This document shows positions 19,711 through 30,739 of a stretch of 64,000 nt of DNA, piece after piece. Under the pieces are notes generated by a model that was not told the origin of the DNA, ran no database searches, and saw only the letters and a program-made list of their open reading frames with translations. The translations under genes were made by a program, and so were the position numbers. The stretch spans positions 165,393,787 through 165,457,786 of the forward strand of contig CM065805.1 in the NCBI GenBank assembly GCA_033398695.1, in the 5' to 3' direction. Origin of the DNA: Orobanche coerulescens. Taxonomy: Eukaryota > Streptophyta > Magnoliopsida > Lamiales > Orobanchaceae. The number at the start of each line of letters is the position of its first letter. The first letter of the stretch is position 1.

Positions 19711-20234
19711 GGTATTTTTCTGCTCTGTAAATTAGGGTTTATGAAAGACTGGTAAAGATAAAGTGAAGGGTTTTTCCATCCTTAAAAAGAAAGTGAAACG
19801 ACACTGGAATTAAATAATCTTTTATTTTAAATCAGTGGACCGCCTTTTGAGATTCCTTTTAAATTTCAAATTTTAATCGGTGATCCAGGTTTTGATTTTT
19901 AAAATTGGACGATTGGATTTTAATTGGTCACAGTGGAGGTCGATTTAACCTGTGATTGCCACGTGTATTTAAAACATGTAGTATTATGCCACTTGTGAAC
20001 CAAAAAAATAATATGATATTATTATACATATAGCAGATAAAATATTCAGAAGTCGGTTAAGATTAGAAAACTTAGCTGGTTGACCGTTGACTGTTGACTT
20101 GTCTGCATCAGGTGAGTTGACTCCTTTGACTTCTCGCCTGAGATTTGATCAGCTAGGTTTCTTCGTCTGTCCTTCGTCTTCAGGTAGGTTCTGATTCCTT
20201 CGATCAGCTAAGTCCGTCCTTCCTCTGATCTGCT
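19711..20234. other. Non-coding spacer between copia-A pol and the extra ORF
   Basis: AT-rich; includes a TTGACTTGTCTGCATCAGG segment and short words also common in the LTR (CTGATCAGCT, TTGACTCC). No frame. By position it could hold a splice acceptor or promoter for the extra ORF; none is evident. Confidence 0.5.
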
Positions 20235-22241
20235 TCAGCTGGATTTTTTTTCTGTACTAGATTCCCAATCTAGTAGACCAAGTTCTCTGCTGAGCTCCAA
20301 AAACCTTTCTTCTGGCAAGGGTTTGGTAAAGATGTCAGCAATTTGATAGTCGGTGCTGACTCTTTCAACTATGACTCTCTTGTTAAGCACGTGATCTCTA
20401 ATGAAGTGGTGCTTAACATCAATGTGCTTGGTCCTTGAATGCAAAATCGGATTGTTGGTTATTGCAATAGCACTATTGTTGTCACACCAGATAGGGACTT
20501 CATTGGCAATGATGTTGTAGTCCCTCAGCTACTGTCTGATCCACAAGATCTGGGCACAACAACTACCTGCAGCTAGGTATTCTGACTCTGTGGTGGAGAT
20601 AGAGTTAGAAACCTGCTTCTTGCTAAACCAGGATATCAGTCTGGTTCATAGGAATTGGCACGTTCCACTAGTGCTTTTCCTATTAATTTTGCATCCTGCA
20701 AAATCTGCATCTGAATATCCTGACAGCTCGAAGTTATCGTCCTTTGGATACCATAGTCCAACATTGACTGTAGACTTAAGGTATTTAATTATTCTCTTTG
20801 TTGCATCTAGGTGCGACTGCTTTGGCTTGGATTGAAATCGTGCGCAAACTCCTACGGCATAAGATATGTTTGGCCTGCTTGCAGTGAGGTATAACAATGA
20901 CCCAATAAGTCCTCTGTAGTGGGTTGAATCCACTGATATGCCTCCCTCATCTGCATCTAGGTGAGTACTTGTGCTCATAGGAATTCTTGCTGGCTTGGCG
21001 GATTCCATTCCAAATCTTTTGATTAGATCTCTGGTATATTTGGCTTGGTTGATGAAAATTCCATTTTCCATCTGCTTAACTTGTAATCCAAGAAAGAAGT
21101 TAAGCTTTCCCATCATACTCATCTCAAACTCTCCTTGCATGAGGTTAGAGAATTTCTCACACAGCTCTGGGTTGGTAGAGCCAAATATGATATCATCCAC
21201 ATATATCTAAACTATCAATATGTGGCCTTCGTGCTCCACTCTGAATAGGGTCTTGTCTACCTTTCCTTTGCAGAAACCGTTCTTATCAAGAAATACGGAT
21301 AGGGTTTCATACCAAGCTCTTGGTGCTTGCTTAAGTCCATATAGAGATTTTAGTATCTTGTAGACTTTGTCTCCTTTGACAAATCCTGGGGGCTGCTCCA
21401 CATAGACTTCTTCTTCTAGGATGCCATTTAGAAATGCGCTCTTTACATCCATCTGGTAGACTTCGAAATCCTTGAACGCAGCATATGCGAGGAATAGTCT
21501 GATGGCTTCTAATCTTGCAACAGGTGCATAGGTTTCATCAAAATCTATTCCTTCACACTGTGCATAACCTTTAGCAACAAGTCTGGCTTTATTCCTAACA
21601 ACAGCTCCGTCTTCGTCGCTCTTGTTTTTGTACACCCATTTGGTGCCAATAACCTTCTTGTGATCTGGTCTGTCTATTAGTACCCAAACGTTGTTCCTTT
21701 CCATCTGCTCAAGTTCTTCTTGCATGGCATTTATCCAAGAATAATCCTCCAAGGCTTGTTCTGTTGTCTTGGGTTCTATCTGTGACATGAAGCAAGAGAA
21801 CATTGCCATTCCTGTGGGTAGGGTAGATTGTCTTGTCTTAACTCCATCAGTCAGCTTCCCAATAATTTTCTGGATTGGATGGTCTTTCAGCCACTTGGTA
21901 ATATCATCTTCTTCAGGGTCTGTTCCCCCTGTAGAATTGCTCTGGTGAATTTTCTCTCTGTCTGCATCAGCCTGGATCTGGTCTTCTTGGTCTACAACTG
22001 GGTCAGCTACCGTCTTGTCATCTGCAGGTTGGGATCTGTTCTGATCTGCAGATGAGTCTTTATCAGCTACAGCTGGGTCTTCATCAGCGGCAACTGGATC
22101 AGGTAGGTCTGGTGTTCCTATCTGATCTGCAGTTGGGTCTTCAGCTACTGATTGGGTCAACGGCCGATCTGCACTGAGTCCACCATTTCGTGTCATGTAT
22201 AATGACTTCTTCGAGGGTTGCCGATTTGAGCTTATTCTCAA
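20235..22241 (-). pseudogene. copia-A reverse transcriptase and RNase H
   Basis: From 22241 the frame has an acidic linker with repeated ADQ/TADP words, then the Ty1-type RT start ([40 protein letters not shown]). The sequence [20 protein letters not shown] follows, then a TAG at 21204-21206 where glutamine would be expected, immediately before the catalytic IYVDDIIFGS. The frame continues as RT thumb and RNase H (SYSDADFAGCKINRKSTSG), with TGA and TAG stops near 20645 and 20535, and ends with TKHIDVKHHFIRDHV and ADIFTKPL. Catalytic residues are kept; three nonsense changes are the damage I see. Confidence 0.9.
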
Positions 22242-22309
22242 TTAGCTCAACTTGCTTTCTGTACTCAACAAGAGATTCACAAATACAACATGGGGTGTTT
22301 CTTCCACAA

Positions 22310-23364
22310 CTAAGGTTCTTTTATTAAAAACTCTATATGCCTTGCTCCTTTGTGAGTATCCCATAAAGAGACCATCATCGCTTTAGCATCAAAGGCATTT
22401 AGTTGTGTTTTACCGTTGTTGTGGATGAAACACTTACAACCAAAAACATGAAAGTAAGCAATGAGGAGTTCTATTATTCCAAACCTCATAGGAGTTTTGC
22501 CATGTCTCCCTACTATCATACTCCTGCTCAATATGGCAAGTGTGTTGACAGCTTCACCTGTAACCTCTTGGGCAGTCCGCTTCGCAATCATAGATCCGCC
22601 GCTTCCTTCGTGGTTCTGCTTTCTTCTTTCAAGAACACCATTCTCACTGGGGTCCTGCCGCAGAGCTCATGCTGAATCCCATTCTAATCATTGTAATCAG
22701 TGATCGCCTTGTTGAGAAATTCACCTCATCTATCTGATCTGATCTTGATGATGGAAAGGGATTTCTCATTCTGGATCCTTCTCAGCAGCTCAGGTAGCTT
22801 GGTCAAGGTTTCACTTTTCTTGTACAGGAAGATAATCCAAGTGTACCTTGAAAAGTCATCCACTATTATTAGTGCATGCTTTCTGCCGCTTAGAGTCCTT
22901 GGCTTGATAGGACCAAATAAATCCATGTGTAGTAGATCTAAGATCCTTGTGGTGAGGGTTGTAGGCTGGACTGGCTTGAATGATGCTCTGGCCTGCTTCC
23001 CTTTCTAATATGCATCACAAATAGCTTCCTTCCTGAATGCTTCATCTGGAAGTCCTCTGACCAGCTTCTGAGAACTAATCTTGTTGATGGCTTTGAAGTT
23101 CAGGTGACATAATCTTTTGTGCCACAGCCATCCGTTCTCAGCTACTGTCTTAGATAGAAAACAAGTATTGGGAGTTCTTGTGTTCCAATCTATCATATAG
23201 ACATCTCTCCTTCTGAATCCTTGTAGCTTCACTTCTGCAGATAGGATATCTATCACCATACATTTCCAAATGGTGAAGACTACTAGATTCTTCTCATCGC
23301 AAAACTGGCTTATGCTCAGGAGATTATATTTAAGCCCTTTAACATAGTGAACTTTGGATATCAC
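22310..23364 (-). pseudogene. copia-A integrase
   Basis: The N-terminal zinc-binding domain is in 23364-23005 (LWHKRLCHLNFKAINKIS with HxxH, and further cysteine lost beyond a stop). The core starts at 22926 with DLFGPIKPRTLSGRKHALII, where the first Asp is catalytic, and IKIRSDR with the second Asp, followed by a stop where glycine is expected. The Glu segment (NGVLERRKQ-like) is in another frame near 22650. The C-terminal part resumes at 22591. At least two stops and one indel. Confidence 0.82.
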
Positions 23365-23504
23365 AATATTTCCTCGGTGCAGCTCTCCAAAGCCCTTTGT
23401 TTATCCTCTAGAGCTATCTCCAAAGGTTACATCAGGACCTCTTTCTTTGGTGTATTTAATCAGCATCTTCTTGTTCCCGGTCATGTACCTCGAGCATCCA
23501 GAAT

Positions 23505-24628
23505 CTACAAACCATTCTTCACCTCCAAAGTTTGAATTTGTGGAGATGTGGTAGTAGTCTTTCCACCTTTTCTGCAATCAAACAAGCAGAGATTTAGGTA
23601 TCCAAATTTGTGTGGGTCCTCTCGGGTTAGATGGTTTCCTGGAGAATTGATTTCTCGTTGGATTGTTAAAATTGTTATTATTATTACCCTTCTAAGGTGT
23701 GTAAGGTCTAGGTCTGTATCTTCTGTTGGGATTGTATACCGGATATTCCTCAAAGTACTGGTAGTGTGGGCCATTTCTAAACCTTGGCTGAGACCATTTG
23801 TTAAATCTTTGAGGTCTCTACACTTGTTCATTTTGGAAATTAGGATAACCTTGAGGTTTCCATCTGCCCCTCCCATTTTGAAATCTATTTTTGGGGAGTT
23901 GTTGATAATAGTGGGCATGTTGTTTGGGCTGCTGCTTCTGCCTTGGCCAATGCCTAGTCGCTTGTCTAGGTGGCTGCCTTGTGAACCCTGGCTGCAGCCT
24001 AGACTTGTGACTTGGCTGTTGCCTATTTTTAAATATCAGTTTGTATGTAGGCTCAGCAGTCGAGACAATTGTTTCTCCCTTGATGAAAGTGGTTTTAGAA
24101 CTAGAGGGAGTGTGAGGATCATATCCAAGGCCTGATCTGGAATATAGTGGCCTTTTATTAGTACACAATTCGTCCAGAGTTAAAGACGCCTTCAGAAAGG
24201 TTATTTCCTGTGCCTGAGTCTTATTTACCTGAGTCAGCTTAGTAAATTCAGCTTTGACATGAGCAAGTGCAGCTGATTTTTCTCTAATTAAAACAGTTAG
24301 TCGATTTATCTCAGCTGTAGTGACATCAGCTTGGTTTTTCAAGTCAACTGCAGCCTGGTTTTCAAAATCAGGTTTTACTTTATTTAATTCTAGGCTGAGT
24401 TTTTCAAAATCATTTTTAGATGCCTATTCTCATCCTGCAGCTGAGTCTTCTCGGCTGATACAGATAGGTGTGCAGATTTTAATGTCTCAAAATCTTTAAG
24501 TAGCTGATTTATAGATTCATGCAGATCCATATCTTGTGACATGGCTGAACTATTATTTGAACCAGAGGGTTTTGATGTTACCTCTTCATCAGCTAGGTTG
24601 GCCATCAGACAATCATACTCTTCGTCAT
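23505..24628 (-). pseudogene. copia-A gag C-terminal and pol-linker remnant
   Basis: From 24628 the frame runs through an acidic, Ser-rich coiled segment (SINQLLKDFETLKSAHLSVS) to about 24390. Another coiled segment (EITFLKASLTLDELCTN) and a Gln/Arg/Pro-rich stretch end near 23818. This coiled coil plus QP-rich linker lies between the gag zinc knuckle and protease in SIRE-like elements. No CCHC knuckle is visible, because the deletion that joins it to the LTR at 24629 removed N-terminal gag. Confidence 0.65.
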
Positions 24629-24989
24629 GACTTCTCTGATGTTGACTGTTTGGGACTCGCCTGATCAGATGACTTGTCTGAGGTCACTTGACTGCAGTCT
24701 GGTCAAACATCCCTGATGATTTTTGTTGACCAGAACTTCTCTGACTTGACTCGGCTGTACCTCTCTGATGAACTCAGTTGTTCTTTAGTATTTAGCCGAT
24801 TTTAGCCTAACTTATTTTGGCCTATAGAAGATACTCATTTGGTTCTTCTTTACATTTTGCCAAGTATTAAACTTAACATAATTTGGCCTATGGAAGATAC
24901 TAATTTGGTTCTTCCTTACATTTTTGCCAAGTAATAAACATTTGAATTATATTAATGACATCATCAAAATCTAAGAAGTATTCCTAACA
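24629..24989 (-). mobile_element. Truncated 5' LTR of copia-A
   Basis: Aligns with 8555-8915 of the complete LTR, ending CTAACA at 24989 followed by the TSD copy TTCAC. The inner three quarters of the LTR, the primer site and the start of gag are deleted; the break is at GACTTCTCTGATGTT. Confidence 0.88.
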
Positions 24990-24994
24990 TTCAC

Positions 24995-25368
24995 CACTGA
25001 AGATAACTGATTTTGATGTCCTGATGAACATAAAAATTTAGGACTTTTTCTTAGCTTTCTGATTGTATAAATATGAGGTTAATTGGACACTATATGTAGG
25101 AGATACATCTGAATTACGAAAGCTGCTTCAGTTAGGCTTATTGCTTGGAATGATGACATCAACACTTTTGATCTAACATGTGACGGCTTCAGTAACACAA
25201 ATAAAGATATTATTATATTTATGGTCATCGGTCTGATTGAAATGATTTTGCACGAGTATTGTTAATGAATTCTTTATCGCATTTGCTCGTGATCTTGTTA
25301 TTGGTCCCACATGAATGTATAGTTCTTCTTCTGACTGACTGGCTGCTTCTTGATTCACATCACCTTCT
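24995..25368 (-). pseudogene. Ty3/gypsy pol C-terminal tail
   Basis: The minus frame 25358-25173 includes EEELYIHVGPITRSRANAIK, the GPITRSRA motif seen at the C-terminus of some plant gypsy polyproteins. Below it, to 24995, lies sequence ending ATCTTCAGTGG, a poor polypurine tract, which after removal of copia-A abuts the gypsy-A LTR start TGAAATGCG. It therefore looks like the 3' end of an internal region belonging to the same gypsy family as gypsy-A. At 25368 it changes abruptly to copia integrase codons. Confidence 0.6.
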
Positions 25369-26032
25369 TTCTAATACACCATTTAATTATGGAGTAGCTG
25401 GAGGAGTGAATTGTGACACTATTCCTAGTTCTTTTAAGAACTCGTCAAACTTGGTATTCATGTACTCACCACCTCGGTCTGACCGAAGAGTCCTAACACG
25501 GTTACCTGTTTGGTTACCAACTAGGGCTTTAAATTCCTTGAATTTATGAAAAGCTTCAGATTTATGTTTCATTAATTACACGAACCCATACCTAGTATGG
25601 TCATCGATGAATTTAATGAATACTGAAAATCATCTCGAGCCAATTCAAAAGGGCCACCGACATCAGTATGGATCAATTCAAGTTTTTCAACAGCTCTTTC
25701 AAAAGTTCATGTGAAGGGTAACTTAGTCATTTTGCCTTGAATTAAAGATTCATAAGTTGGATAGGATCTGATCCCAATGGACCCGTAAGTTCATATTTCT
25801 CTATTTTATGAACATTGGGCTCACCAATATGACCAAGTCTAATATGCCACTTAAGTGCTTGGTTTGTTTCATCCCTACCACGCTTCCTAATTATAGTACT
25901 CACAGTTGTTTTATTCTTTAGATTCAAATGGTATAAACTATTTAATAATGTAGCAGTACCAACCAATTTATTTCTAAAATAAATTCGAGTGGACCCATCT
26001 CCAATAAAGAAATGAAATCTCTTTAGGTCCAT
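25369..26032 (-). pseudogene. copia-B integrase N-terminal and partial core
   Basis: From 26032 the frame holds the pre-integrase domain (WHIRLGHIGEPNVHKIEKYE, with the HxxxH zinc ligands). The core region follows with breaks; VRTLRSDRGGEYMNTKFDEF (about 25500) carries the second catalytic Asp of the DDE triad. TTCACTCCTCCAGC and NGVLERR approach the third, after a TAA near 25388. The element ends at 25369. Integrase inserts the DNA copy; this copy is not functional. Confidence 0.82.
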
Positions 26033-26034
26033 GA

Positions 26035-26427
26035 TCAGAATTGATACAATATATTTATGCCCTTGGGCAAAACAAGTACATAATCAAAAGTTATAATAAA
26101 ACTAGATTCTAAATCCAACATAAGTGATCTGATGTCAGTAGCCTCGTCATTATGCCCTCTTCCGACTGTCACCATGACGTCTCCAGCTCCAAGCTTTCTA
26201 CTCTGTTCCAGATCCTTATTCATTGTACCTATGTGAGAACTCGCACCAGAATCAAGTATCCAAGAAGTAGAATAAACAGTTACAGAACAATTCGTTTCCA
26301 AAACTAGTAGTTCCATACTTGAAGGCGCATTTCGGTCAAGTTTTGGACAGTACCTCCTCCAGTGGCCTAGCTCACCGCAGTTGAGGCATACGTTCGTTTT
26401 CTTAGCCCCCTTGTTCTTTTGAACCAT
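26035..26427 (-). CDS. copia-B gag zinc knuckle and protease segment
   Basis: An open 130-residue segment. CLNCGELGHWRRYC is a CCHC zinc knuckle that binds RNA. STSWILDSGASSHI is the copia-type aspartic protease active site with intact DSG. The end (VLVLPKGINILYQF) is the protease C-terminal part. It is framed by stops on both sides, so it is a surviving piece, not a complete gene. Confidence 0.88.
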   Translation of the reverse strand: MVQKNKGAKKTNVCLNCGELGHWRRYCPKLDRNAPSSMELLVLETNCSVTVYSTSWILDSGASSHIGTMNKDLEQSRKLGAGDVMVTVGRGHNDEATDIRSLMLDLESSFIITFDYVLVLPKGINILYQF

Positions 26428-26895
26428 TAGGGATTTGCTCTTATCTGTTTGAACCCCATCTTTTGACTTGAACTGTTTCTTGCCTTTCTTCTTATTGTTC
26501 TTTAACCTTCAAGGCCCAGAAGAAATTACAAGAGCAGCCTCCTTCGGCCTAGTCTTTATTTGAGACTGTGTCATGCTCATTTTGTTCATTATCCTAGCTA
26601 AATTACATGCAATATCATTGCAGTTGAAGTTCATGACTAATTGAGTGAAGGAGTCAGGAAATGATTGAAGAATGAGGTCAGTCTCGAGAGAGAAACGTGC
26701 ATACTAAAATCAAGAGGCTCCAATCTCTCGATCATAGATATTATTTTGAGGACGTGGTCCCAAACTTTCTCTCCTTTCTTCATTCGAGCACTAAACAACT
26801 GTTTCATATCTCGTACCGAGTAGTTCGGCTGTGCTCCCAATAAAGTTTAGTCAGATGTGCCAGAATCACCCTTGAAGAGGGCAATTTATCATAGG
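26428..26895 (-). pseudogene. copia-B gag body (downstream of the element D insertion)
   Basis: The minus strand from 26895 codes a gag segment: an ATG-less stretch with ILAHLTKLYWEHSRT in one frame, then MKQLFSARMKKGEKVWDHVL and SMIERLEPLDF from 26840 in another. This is the middle of the UBN2-type gag domain whose start lies at 35440-35667. At least two indels. Confidence 0.75.
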
Positions 26896-28189
26896 TGTTA
26901 CATATTTTAGTGAACGCAAGTGCACGTTGTCGTAATCAAGTAATAAAGTGATGAGAAAGATATCATTCCCTCGAGGTCTGACGTACTAAATACCAATTTA
27001 TTTGTATTCTAGTAACGATTGAATTTTGTGGTTGAAGAATTATTAGAAACCAAATAAAGCAATAAACTAAAAACAACTAATAAAATCAATAGTCTGATGA
27101 AAGGAGATCAAATAAGAGAAGAATCTAGGATTTAGAATCCGTCTCGATTAATTCGAATTAATCTTGATTAATATAAATTATGTAATTTCCCAATTTATTG
27201 ACAGCGAAGATTCTAAGATAATCTAATGCCTCTCCCGAGGATAGTAGAATTTTCTAAGGTGAATAAATCACTCTATTCCTAGGTGAGTTAATTCAACAAT
27301 AGCCAAAAAGTCTAAAATCTTCTAACGAGCTACGTAATTCTTGTGAGTATATTCTTATCTTACAAGACAAAATGGTTCTCACCAATTTTTTCTACTAACT
27401 CTCCTCTCCCGATTCAAGTTACGTAATTATAACAATTCAATTATAGGCCACACAATTTAAAGCATTAAGAACAATTGGGAAAACTCAATAGAAAAGGGAA
27501 ATATATTAATAATGAAAAATCAAGAGTTAATCCGTCAAAATCTCGGTTTCATCATAATCCTAGAAAAAGGGGTCTAGCCCGACATACTAGAAAACAATAT
27601 ACAAATATTCAAATTAAACATAAGAAAGAAAAATTAAACACAATTGAAGACTGGCTTCTTCTGTTCTCTGGCTTTTGCTTCCTGCTGCTAGGTATCTTCT
27701 CCTCCTCTTCGATGATGATATTTTCTGACCTTCAATGCCTTTTTATAACTTTCTTTCCGCCTCCAAAACGCGTCCGAGAATTAGGTAGAAAACGGCCTTC
27801 AGAACAGCCAAAAACGCGGGCTGAACTCAAAGAACCCGCGCCGTGGGCCGCGGCTCGGCTTTAGTGTGCCGCAGGACGCGGCTCAGCTTTAGTGTGCCGC
27901 GGCCCTTGTCCGTGTGCTTCCAGGCCTGGGCGCATTTTTTCTTATGGGCCGCGGCTCAGAATGAGCGTGCCGCGGCCCTCGGTACAGTTTGTACCGGTTA
28001 GCATGGAGTTGTGTCTGTGTTGCGGCTCTAGCTCAATGCGACGCGGCCCTTGACCAAAAAATGTCGTGTTGGCCTGTTTTTCTTCGTTTAAGCTCCCGGC
28101 TCTAATTTCCTTCAAAACATATAAACATAGTGCATTAAAATAATGGAGATAAAATAATGATAATTAAGCGCACAAAAATACATCTAACA
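26896..28189 (-). mobile_element. 3' LTR of element D
   Basis: Plus-strand ends TGTTACATATTT and CATCTAACA. TATA box on the minus strand (GTTATAAAAAGGC) at 27739-27749, with the GCCGCGGC box array upstream at 27847-28047. Compared with the 5' LTR it has about 28 extra bases in the array, an additional box pair. Confidence 0.93.
27739..28047 (-). promoter_or_regulatory. GCCGCGGC box pairs, 21-bp spacing, upstream of the TATA box (3' LTR of element D)
   Basis: Boxes of eight bases, GCCGCGGC or one-base variants, start at 27847, 27868, (27875), 27896, 27948, 27969, 28019 and 28040. Partners in each pair are 21 bases apart (27847/27868, 27875/27896, 27948/27969, 28019/28040). The flanks are asymmetric: one member is GGGCCGCGGCTC and the partner GTGCCGCGGCCC. 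The TATA box at 27739-27749 lies downstream in the direction of transcription. Confidence 0.85.
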
Positions 28190-28225
28190 AATACCCCCAA
28201 ACTTAAGCCTTTGCTCGTCCTCAAG
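28190..28225 (-). promoter_or_regulatory. Polypurine tract of element D
   Basis: On the minus strand TTGCTTGAGGACGAGCAAAG is followed by CTTAAGTTTGGGGGTATTT directly against the 3' LTR start. This arrangement is typical for Athila/Tat elements. Confidence 0.85.
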
Positions 28226-28358
28226 CAAAAATCAATTTCAAATAAGACGAAAAGTATCGTGGACAATCGTGCAAATCCATAGTGCTCAACTAATCAATAC
28301 TACCCTGAAAATCTCAAAGAATAATACAGATATCGTACCAGTGAGTCACAGTACGGAC

Positions 28359-28990
28359 ACACTACAAAAAAAACAGTTTTTACCGACGCCAAACGCCGTT
28401 GGTAAAACAGAAAATGGCGTTGGTAAAAAAATTACCGACGCCATTACCGACGGCAACCCGCCGTTGGAAAAACGCTCGACGGTAATTTTTTTACCGACGC
28501 CATTTTTGGCGTCGTTAAATTAAAAAAATCTAAAAGTCGTCGGGACTCGCGGTCGAGTTCGGTCAGTCCAGTGTTCGGGTCGGGTCCGGGTCCGGGCGGG
28601 TCGGGTTCGGGCTCCATTCAATTTCAAATGGTTGAGAAGGATTTTGGTTTATAAACCACCTAAAACACTACTGTTTTTTCGATGTGGGATAGTGCAAAAA
28701 ATTTACCGATGCCGAAATAGCGTCGGTAATGGCGTAAACGGCGTCGCTAAATTTAAAAAAAAAAAATACCAACGCCAAAATGGCGTCGGTAAATGGCGGC
28801 GTCGGTAAATGGCGTCGGTAAATGTGAAAAAAAAGAAAAAAATAAGTCTGCGAACCGGTCGTCGGTAATGGCGTCGGTAAATCAATTAAATAACGGGCGT
28901 CGGTAATGGCGTCGGTAAATTATAAGTTTAACAACGGCGGTACGGGCGTCGGTAAATGGCGTCGGTAAAAACTGTTTTTTTTTTGTAGTG
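28359..28990. mobile_element. Non-autonomous CACTA transposon
   Basis: The ends are inverted: (A)CACTACAAAAAAAACAG on the left and CTGTTTTTTTTTTGTAGTG on the right. GAC at 28356-28358 and 28991-28993 is the 3-bp duplication, with one extra A at the left end. Both sub-terminal regions are packed with TTACCGACGCC in one orientation on the left and GGCGTCGGTAA on the right, the kind of repeated motif a CACTA transposase binds. The 630-bp interior has no coding frame. It sits in the 3' region of element D. Confidence 0.88.
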
Positions 28991-30000
28991 GACAATGATT
29001 CCACAAGGTAAACATTTCTAGTGCAAATCAATAGCCCATGAAGAAAATCAAGGCTCAAAGATTAACAAACATGAATTGAGCCGACCGCCAATATGAATGT
29101 TTAGATTAAACAAGCCAACTCACCCAGTCCCACAGTCTCGTGGCAAGAACACAAGAATCTCATAATATTCCTCGGACAGCACTCCCTTATCATTATAATG
29201 ATTCGAGTTAACCACTAGGTTTCGACTCCCGGTATGTTTCATGAAATAACCCTAGGGTGGATTTCCATTCTCATGTATTGGGGAACCGTTTGACATAAAA
29301 GACACTCATGGGGCTCATGAATGCTTCTAGTTACCAAGTCTCCCTCTACAGCGGAGAAAAAACTCGAATAGCTATTCCCGCACGTCCGATTCAAGGTTGC
29401 TGTTTTACGCGAGAGTAAACAACGGGTCACATGAATACCCCCGGTTACTTGGCTTCCTATCATCGGAGATGCGATTTTTTTTTAACCATTAGTCTATTCA
29501 GGGTTGTTGTTTTACGCGAGAGTAAACAACGGGTCACGTGAATACCCCCGGTTACTAGACTTCCCATCATAGAAGAAGAAAAATTTCTCAAATTTTTGGG
29601 AAAAACTGTCCGACTCAATGCCTAACCTTAGGTACTTAAATTAAATGCCAACAAGACTAATGACGACTAGCTAAGTGAAAAGCGCAACCAAACATATAGA
29701 CGACGACTCGTGTAATGCGGACACTACAAACATGTATGTCTCATTTCTTATATTCCAAGATTACCATAATGACGCAAAAAAAAAATCAGATCGAAATGAA
29801 ACTCGAGGGAAACAAAAATCGCATAATGCGAACTCGACCAATACTCATCCGTTTCTTCAAAAAGAAATCAATATCATATAATCAGTCTTACATAAGGTTG
29901 CACGAAATATTCACGAATGCAAAACAAAATCCAGAATATCATAGAAGACAAGCAAGGCTAGAATCAATAACAACGAAAAATAAATAACAACTAAAAAGTA
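28991..30000. repeat. 3' non-coding region of element D with 107-bp tandem repeat
   Basis: TGTTTTACGCGAGAGTAAAC occurs at 29401 and 29508, followed in both by ACGGGTCAC, GTGAATACCCCCGGTTACT and TTCCYATCAT; the unit is 107 bases. A more diverged third unit precedes them at about 29300-29350. The rest is AT-rich and non-coding. Confidence 0.8.
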
Positions 30001-30020
30001 GCCCCCCCCCCAAACTTGAG
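30001..30020 (-). promoter_or_regulatory. Second, internal polypurine-like tract in element D
   Basis: On the minus strand CTCAAGTTTGGGGGGGGGG closely resembles the terminal polypurine tract AAGTTTGGGGG at 28190. It lies 1.8 kb inside the element (1.2 kb without the CACTA insertion). It could act as a central polypurine tract. Confidence 0.55.
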
Positions 30021-30600
30021 ATGTACATTGACCTCAATGGACAACAAATAATAATAATATGCAGTGAGAGAAAGTTCAAGTACTCCCCTAAGGTAAGCTC
30101 AGGCACTGACATCGGCCTCGTCCGGTGAAGAGGGTGGTGTAGGTGGCCTGACTTTAAATAACACTACACCAATCTCAACTTATAACGTGCGGGAAACGAA
30201 TATAGCGTCAAAAACTCGCGCTTACGTATGAGGGATATGATGCAAAAATTTAAACTCAAACTTGACGTAAGGTTTGGGGGATATATTATTCCGATAATCG
30301 TATTCCTTGCAAACAAATTGGAGATGTTTAGATCAAAAATGTTTCATTGGGGCTTTTCATCAAACACTTTGCGTGCGTAAACTTAAATGAAGAACAAAAG
30401 TAATCATTGCTCAATTCAATCCCCAACAACAAACAAAATTGCAGGAGTTCATGACAAATCAACGAAACACAATCTATAATCGATAATCTCAACATATTTC
30501 GATAAAAATCTTTGATAGAAATTTAGGAAAAATAAAAACAAATTCATCAATGAATGAAGAACATTACCTCAATTCTCAATCCATGTTGCAATTTAGATTA
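30021..30600. other. Non-coding interior of element D
   Basis: AT-rich, no frame and no repeat seen apart from short A/T runs. A splice-donor-like AAG/GTAAT occurs at about 30620 on the minus strand. Confidence 0.5.
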
Positions 30601-30739
30601 AGGAATAAGGATTACCTTGTATTGGATTGAAGAAGATGAGAAGAAGAAGAACTTCGGAGAAGGTAACCTTGCGCCGCACGGAAGAAGAAAAGGATTTGTG
30701 AAGTGATACCTTATTTCGGCCGAATGAGTTCTGATTAGT

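Larger units (their letters stand above)
7493..24989 (-). mobile_element. copia-A: SIRE/Maximus-like Ty1/copia retrotransposon
   Basis: The 5-bp duplication TTCAC flanks it at 7488-7492 and 24990-24994. Minus-strand order is truncated 5' LTR (24989-24629), gag remnant, integrase, reverse transcriptase, RNase H, a long extra ORF after pol, polypurine tract and complete 3' LTR (8915-7493). An extra ORF behind pol is a known property of the SIRE/Maximus lineage, which is why I favour that assignment. Without gypsy-B and its duplicated target it is about 9,990 bp. A deletion fused the middle of the 5' LTR to the middle of gag, so the primer site and N-terminal gag are gone. Stops in RT/RNase H and INT also inactivate it. 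Confidence 0.9.
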
